Assembly: GCA_947490035.1 (NCBI GenBank)
Contig: CANLGS010000106.1
Coordinates: 1-9,012, forward strand
Origin: Gemmataceae bacterium
Lineage (GTDB): Bacteria > Planctomycetota > Planctomycetia > Gemmatales > Gemmataceae
Direction: 5' to 3'
Length of the DNA: 9,012 nucleotides
In this document: piece by piece, positions 5,298 through 9,012 of the stretch
Position numbering within the stretch: position 1 is the first letter of the stretch
Layout: the number at the start of each line of letters is the position of its first letter
Program-made: the position numbers and the translations under genes
The notes under the pieces: model-generated
What the model was told of the DNA's origin: nothing
Databases searched by the model: none
Seen by the model: only the letters and a program-made list of their open reading frames with translations

Positions 5298-7346
5298 ATG
5301 AGCGATCAACCCGGTGCCCCAGCGGAGCCGGCCAAACCGCACCACCAGTCCTTCTGGCTGTGGGTCATGTGTTTGACCGGCGTCGATTACTTCTCCACAC
5401 TCGGCTACCAGCCGTCCATCGCCTACCAGAACGCCGGCCTCCTCGCGCCTCTCGCCACGGTCGTGCTGGTGCTGGTCACGCTGTTCGGCGCGCTGCCCAT
5501 CTACGCCTACGTCGCGAAGAAGTCGTTCACGGGGCAAGGCTCCATCGGCATGCTCGCCAAACTCGTCTCCGGTTGGCCCGGCAAGGTCATGGTTCTGGTG
5601 CTGCTCGGCTTCGCCGCGACCGGGTTCGTCATCACCAAAACGCTGTCGGCCGCCGACGCCGCCGTTCACATGATCGAGAACCCGAACTGGCCGTGGAAGC
5701 CCGCCGAGGGCGTCGCGCCGACGGGGCAACTCATCGCCGCGACGATGGTCCTCCTGATGCTGCTCGGCGGCATGTTCATGCGCGGGTTCCGCGAGGTCAT
5801 CGGCATCGCAGCCGGCATCGTCGCGGTGTATCTGACGCTCAACCTGATCGTCCTCGGCGCCGGCATCAACTACCTCATCGACCACCCGGAGAAGTGGCAC
5901 GCGTGGATCGCCCGGCTGGAGCGCGGCGAGTGGTATCTGGCGCACAACCCGCTCGGCGCGCTCGCCGGGTTCGGCGGGATGTTGCTCGTCAGCCTGCTGC
6001 TGTTCCCAAAGCTCGCGCTGGGTCTGAGCGGGTTCGAGACCGGCGTCGCGGTCGCGGCCAACGTCCGCGGGCGCCCGGACGACGACCCCAACAACCCGAC
6101 GGGCCGCATCGCCAACATCCGCAAGCTACTCATCACCGCCGCGGTCATCATGTCGGTATACCTGATGGCCACGTCGGTCGTCATCAGCACGCTGATCGAG
6201 CCGGACGAGATCACGCCGGTGAAGGCCGAGGGCGGGCTGCCGAAGGACGCGAACGGCAAGGAATTGCACCAGGTCGAGGACTGGCCGAAGAAGCCCGCGG
6301 CCGGGCGCGCGCTGGCGTACATCGCGCACGGCGAGGGCGGCTACGGCCAGCAAATCTGCCCGCTGTTCGGCCCGCTGTTCGGCACCATCTACGACATCAG
6401 CACTATCGTCATCCTCTGGTTCGCGGGCGCCAGCGCGATGGTCGGCCTCTTGAACCTCGTGCCGCAGTACCTCCCGCGGTACGGCATGGCGCCCGAGTGG
6501 GCGGGCGCGGTGCGCCCGCTGGTGCTGATGTTCACCGTGGTGAATCTGCTCGTCACGTTGGTGTTCAAGGCGAACGTGGACGCCCAAGGCGGCGCCTACG
6601 CGACCGGCGTGTTGATGCTGATGACGAGCGCGTGCGTGGCGTCGGTCATCGACGTGTGGCGCGAGCGCGAGGGCCGGTGGTACCATCGGCTGTCTTGGCG
6701 GTTCGTCCTCATCACCGCCGTGTTCGTCTACACCACGGTCGCCAACGAGGTCGAGAAGGGCTTCCAGGGGCTGATGATCGCGATGTTCTTCATCGCAACC
6801 ATCCTGGTCACGTCGTTCTGGTCGCGCTGGTCGCGCAGCCGCGAGCTGCGGTTCGCCGGGTTCAAGATACCCGACGCCGAGTCGCGGCTGATGTGGGACA
6901 CGCTCCGCGACTTGGAATTGAGTGTGCTGGTGCCGCACCGCCCCGGCCGGCGGAGTCTGGCGAACAAGGAGTCGCAGATCCGCCGCGAGCACCGCATCCC
7001 GCGCGACCTGGTCATCATCTTCGTTCAGGTGGAACTCGCGGACGCGAGCGACTTCGTCAACGAGCCGGTGCTGCGCGTCGAACAGGAAGAAGGACGCTAC
7101 GTCATCAAGATCACGGGCGCCGCGTCGATCGCGCACACGCTGGCGGCGCTGGCGCTGGAGATGGCGAAGGTGGGGCGCCCGCCGGAGGTGCATTTCGGGT
7201 GGACCGACGACAGCCCGGTGTCGGGCACGCTCGGCTTCCTGCTGTTCGGCGAGGGCAACGTGCCGTGGATGGTGCGCGACCTGATCCGCCGCGCCCAGCC
7301 CGACGAGGCGAAGCGCCCGCTCATCATCATCGCGGGCACGGCTTAG
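5298..7346 (+). CDS. APC-superfamily permease with C-terminal soluble domain
   Basis: This 682-residue protein is an inner-membrane transporter. I count about 12 membrane segments, roughly at 19-38, 48-72, 96-118, 144-164, 167-194, 221-244, 276-299, 361-389, 405-424, 433-453, 467-484 and 488-507. TM1 carries GVDYFSTLGYQPSIA (28-42), and TM2-3 carry TLFGALPIYAYVA and GFAATGFVITKTLSAADA. These fit amino-acid-transporter-like APC permeases and are loosely like the KUP potassium-uptake family of the same superfamily. A charged loop (about 300-356) lies between TM7 and TM8. Residues about 525-682 form a soluble domain with PRDLVIIFVQVELADASDF (568-586) and VHFGWTDDSPVSGTLGFLLF (631-650). It may be regulatory, as cytoplasmic tails are in KUP-type carriers. 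The substrate (amino acid or potassium) cannot be decided. The ATG has no evident Shine-Dalgarno. The gene runs towards the WD40 gene on the other strand. Confidence 0.82.
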   Translation: MSDQPGAPAEPAKPHHQSFWLWVMCLTGVDYFSTLGYQPSIAYQNAGLLAPLATVVLVLVTLFGALPIYAYVAKKSFTGQGSIGMLAKLVSGWPGKVMVLVLLGFAATGFVITKTLSAADAAVHMIENPNWPWKPAEGVAPTGQLIAATMVLLMLLGGMFMRGFREVIGIAAGIVAVYLTLNLIVLGAGINYLIDHPEKWHAWIARLERGEWYLAHNPLGALAGFGGMLLVSLLLFPKLALGLSGFETGVAVAANVRGRPDDDPNNPTGRIANIRKLLITAAVIMSVYLMATSVVISTLIEPDEITPVKAEGGLPKDANGKELHQVEDWPKKPAAGRALAYIAHGEGGYGQQICPLFGPLFGTIYDISTIVILWFAGASAMVGLLNLVPQYLPRYGMAPEWAGAVRPLVLMFTVVNLLVTLVFKANVDAQGGAYATGVLMLMTSACVASVIDVWREREGRWYHRLSWRFVLITAVFVYTTVANEVEKGFQGLMIAMFFIATILVTSFWSRWSRSRELRFAGFKIPDAESRLMWDTLRDLELSVLVPHRPGRRSLANKESQIRREHRIPRDLVIIFVQVELADASDFVNEPVLRVEQEEGRYVIKITGAASIAHTLAALALEMAKVGRPPEVHFGWTDDSPVSGTLGFLLFGEGNVPWMVRDLIRRAQPDEAKRPLIIIAGTA

Positions 7347-7349
7347 TCA

Positions 7350-7392
7350 GTCGAACGTCGTCAGTCGAACGTCGTCAGGTCGAACGTCGTAA
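7350..7392. repeat. three-copy 14-bp tandem repeat
   Basis: GTCGAACGTCGTCA occurs at 7350-7363 and 7364-7377 with no gap. A third copy, ending AA instead of CA, lies at 7379-7392 after one inserted G. The array begins 4 nt after the permease stop codon. The last two units form the left arm of the hairpin at 7364-7454. Confidence 0.9.
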
Positions 7393-7454
7393 AGTCAAAG
7401 AACTCAACCAAGAGTGTCTTCGACTTTATGACTTTCGACCTGACGACTTTCGAC
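7364..7454. repeat. imperfect 33-bp inverted repeat between convergent genes
   Basis: Bases 7364-7396 pair with 7422-7454 over 33 positions with only three mismatches. Within the 25-nt centre the pairing resumes: AAGA (7398-7401) with TCTT (7417-7420) and ACTC (7402-7405) with GAGT (7412-7415), leaving a loop of about 6 nt. The result is one long hairpin in either RNA strand. Its place between two converging genes suits a two-way terminator, though there is no clear T-run. Confidence 0.85.
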
Positions 7455-7495
7455 GTGCTGCTGACGTTACGACTTTCGACCTGACGACTTTCGAC
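7430..7495. repeat. 25-bp direct repeat ending at the WD40 stop codon
   Basis: Bases 7430-7454 and 7471-7495 are identical over 25 bp (GACTTTCGACCTGACGACTT then TCGAC), 41 bp apart. Each copy itself contains GACTTTCGAC twice. The second copy touches the complement of the WD40 stop codon (7495-7497), so the repeat reaches the very end of that gene. It could form an alternative hairpin with the tandem units on the left. Confidence 0.88.
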
Positions 7496-9012
7496 TATTC
7501 GGAGCGTGCATCCCACACCGCGACCTGCCCATCGCCGCCGGTGACCAGCAGCTTGCCGTCGGCGGCGAACTCGATCACGGTGACCGCCACGGAGTGCCGG
7601 CGCTGGCCGAACAGTTCCTGCCCGGTGCGCAAGTCCCAGAACTTCACCTCGCCGGTGGCGCAGCCGCTCACCAGCGTGCGGCCGTCGAGCGAAGCGCCCA
7701 GAGCGGTGACACGCCCGACGTGCCCGAACAGGCTCATCTGCTCGCGCCCGGACACGGTCCACACGCGCACCACGCCGTCGCGCCCGGCGACCGCGATCCG
7801 GTCGCCTTCGGGCAGGAATCGGAACGCGGCCTGCTCGTCGGCGGGGATCGTTCCTAGCAGCTCCGCGGTGGCGACGAGCCACACGCCCACGCCGGTCGCG
7901 GTGCGCGCGGCGACGTACCGCCCGCCCTCCGTGAGGGCCACGTCGCGCACCGGCGCGCGGAGGCCGGTGTCGATGGCGCCCAGTGATTTCCCGTCCGCGA
8001 CCGACCACACGCCGATGCGCCCGGCGGCGTCGCCGACGGCCAGGCGCGCGCCGTCCGGGGTGAGCGCCGCGGCCGTCGGCGTGCGGTCGTCCGCAGGCTT
8101 CACGCGGAGGCGCACCTCGGCCGCCCCCTTCCCCGCGAAGACAACCGCAGCGTGACCATCGAACACGACGCCGCGCAACGTACCTCCGTCGAGGAGTTGG
8201 ACGACGCGGAAAGTCCGGCCCTCTGTCTCGATTGCTTTCTTGACGCCCGCCTGCTGCTCGAACACGGTCAGGGAGTCGCCCCCGACGACGAACTCACCGT
8301 CCCGGAGCCGCCCGTTGTTGGGGTGAACGCCGATCGAGGTGACATAGCCCGCGGTCACCACACCGCGCTCGCGTACATCCGCGAGGAGGTTCCACGAGCG
8401 GATGATGCCGTCCGTGCTGGCGGTGAAGAGTGTCTTTCCATCCGACGAGAATACGCCCGCGCGAACGGTGCCGGTGTCGCCAGTGGCGAGTTCGTCACGC
8501 CCGAACCGCCCCAGACAAACGCGGCCAGGCGCGGTGTTGGCCGCGAAGCCGTTCCCCGCCGACGCGATCCAGTGGACCCGCTCGCGCGTCGGCAACTTGT
8601 TCCATCGCGCACCGATCACAGAGAACGCCCCACGCTGGATACCGCCTTCGTGGAAGCCAGCCTGATACACGCCGCCGTTGGTCACCGCAAGTGCCGACAC
8701 CGCGCCTCCGGGAGGTTCATCAACGGCCACGTCCGCGAGCGCGGAAGTGAGCCGGAGTACCTTCCCCTTCACCGTTCCGACAATGAGGTGGTGGCCGTCG
8801 GTCGAGAGGGCAATGGCGGTTGCTGGGTCCGCTTCCTCGGCCGGAATCGTTCGATTCAGTTTCGCGTCGGTCAAGTCGAGTTTGTGGACCGCGCCGCGAC
8901 TGTCGCCCGCAAAGAGAACCTTCCCGTCCGGCGCGACAACGACGCAGGTGATACCTCTGCCGAGTGTTCGGTGGGGTTCGGGTGCCGGTGTGATCGTGTC
9001 GCCCACGCTCCA
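7495..9012 (-). CDS. WD40-repeat beta-propeller protein (5' partial)
   Basis: The frame stays open to the right edge: the two codons before the GTG at 9006 read W-S, giving WSVGDTI, the usual end of a WD repeat. The gene therefore probably starts outside the window; 505 codons plus the stop are visible. Counting from the GTG, about twelve blade-like repeats appear, for example 18-46, 61-87, 102-126, 179-206, 221-249, 309-336, 352-377, 391-418, 431-458 and 473-500. Each runs as hydrophobic-x-PDG-x-L-x-x-G-x-x-G-x-V-x-x-W-D/S-L. The best kept are at the C-terminus (RVTALGASLDGRTLVSG, VKFWDL, VAVWDA). Twelve or more blades mean two propellers. Such proteins are scaffolds for protein binding; in planctomycetes they are often fused to a kinase or PSD1-type cytochrome domain upstream, which cannot be seen here. 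No enzyme motif is visible. It is transcribed towards the permease gene. Confidence 0.88.
   Translation of the reverse strand, partial: WSVGDTITPAPEPHRTLGRGITCVVVAPDGKVLFAGDSRGAVHKLDLTDAKLNRTIPAEEADPATAIALSTDGHHLIVGTVKGKVLRLTSALADVAVDEPPGGAVSALAVTNGGVYQAGFHEGGIQRGAFSVIGARWNKLPTRERVHWIASAGNGFAANTAPGRVCLGRFGRDELATGDTGTVRAGVFSSDGKTLFTASTDGIIRSWNLLADVRERGVVTAGYVTSIGVHPNNGRLRDGEFVVGGDSLTVFEQQAGVKKAIETEGRTFRVVQLLDGGTLRGVVFDGHAAVVFAGKGAAEVRLRVKPADDRTPTAAALTPDGARLAVGDAAGRIGVWSVADGKSLGAIDTGLRAPVRDVALTEGGRYVAARTATGVGVWLVATAELLGTIPADEQAAFRFLPEGDRIAVAGRDGVVRVWTVSGREQMSLFGHVGRVTALGASLDGRTLVSGCATGEVKFWDLRTGQELFGQRRHSVAVTVIEFAADGKLLVTGGDGQVAVWDARSE

Noticed and set aside
6126..7193. A 355-codon - strand open frame inside the permease gene
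   Set aside because: Low-complexity His/Arg/Asp-rich translation, typical of the complement of a G+C-rich membrane protein gene.
5102..8155. A 1017-codon open frame on the + strand across the permease and into the WD40 gene
   Set aside because: It is rich in Arg, Pro, Ala and His, matches no family pattern, and overlaps two well-supported genes in other frames. Long stop-free shadow frames are expected at this G+C level.

Overview
The window looks like chromosomal DNA from a planctomycete, most likely the Gemmata/Gemmataceae group. This is inferred from very high G+C with strong G/C at third codon positions, a Tat-exported Gfo/Idh/MocA oxidoreductase beside a BNR sialidase-like protein, a long WD40 beta-propeller protein, and short palindromic repeats between genes. 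No species can be named from the sequence alone. No rRNA, tRNA, CRISPR array or transposase is visible, and no gap between genes exceeds 300 bases.

Region 1 (1-2358, + strand) looks accessory. It opens inside a DUF790/Bax1-type nuclease gene whose 5' end lies before the window. Three tightly coupled genes follow: a PUA/EVE-like plus HNH endonuclease, a HicB-family antitoxin and a HicA toxin. The ATG of hicB overlaps the HNH stop by 4 nt, and the GTG of hicA overlaps the hicB stop by 4 nt. Codon choice in the HNH gene is visibly less G/C-biased than further downstream. Nuclease, modification-type reader plus HNH, and toxin-antitoxin together suggest a fragment of a defence or genome-maintenance island, but nothing here proves that role.

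Region 2 (2431-5204, + strand) is a metabolic and envelope stretch. It holds a Tat-signal oxidoreductase, a sialidase-like protein with four Asp-boxes, and a DUF4112 membrane protein that overlaps the sialidase-like gene. A perfect 42-bp inverted repeat lies between the first two genes.

Region 3 (5298-9012) holds a 12-TM APC-superfamily permease with a cytoplasmic C-terminal domain (+ strand). Converging on it is a WD40-repeat gene (- strand) that runs off the right edge. A perfect 19-bp hairpin precedes the permease. A nested array of direct and inverted repeats fills the 148 bp between the convergent stop codons.

The most unusual features are the three unrelated palindromic elements that occupy successive intergenic gaps, and the compact HNH-hicB-hicA cassette next to the DUF790 nuclease.
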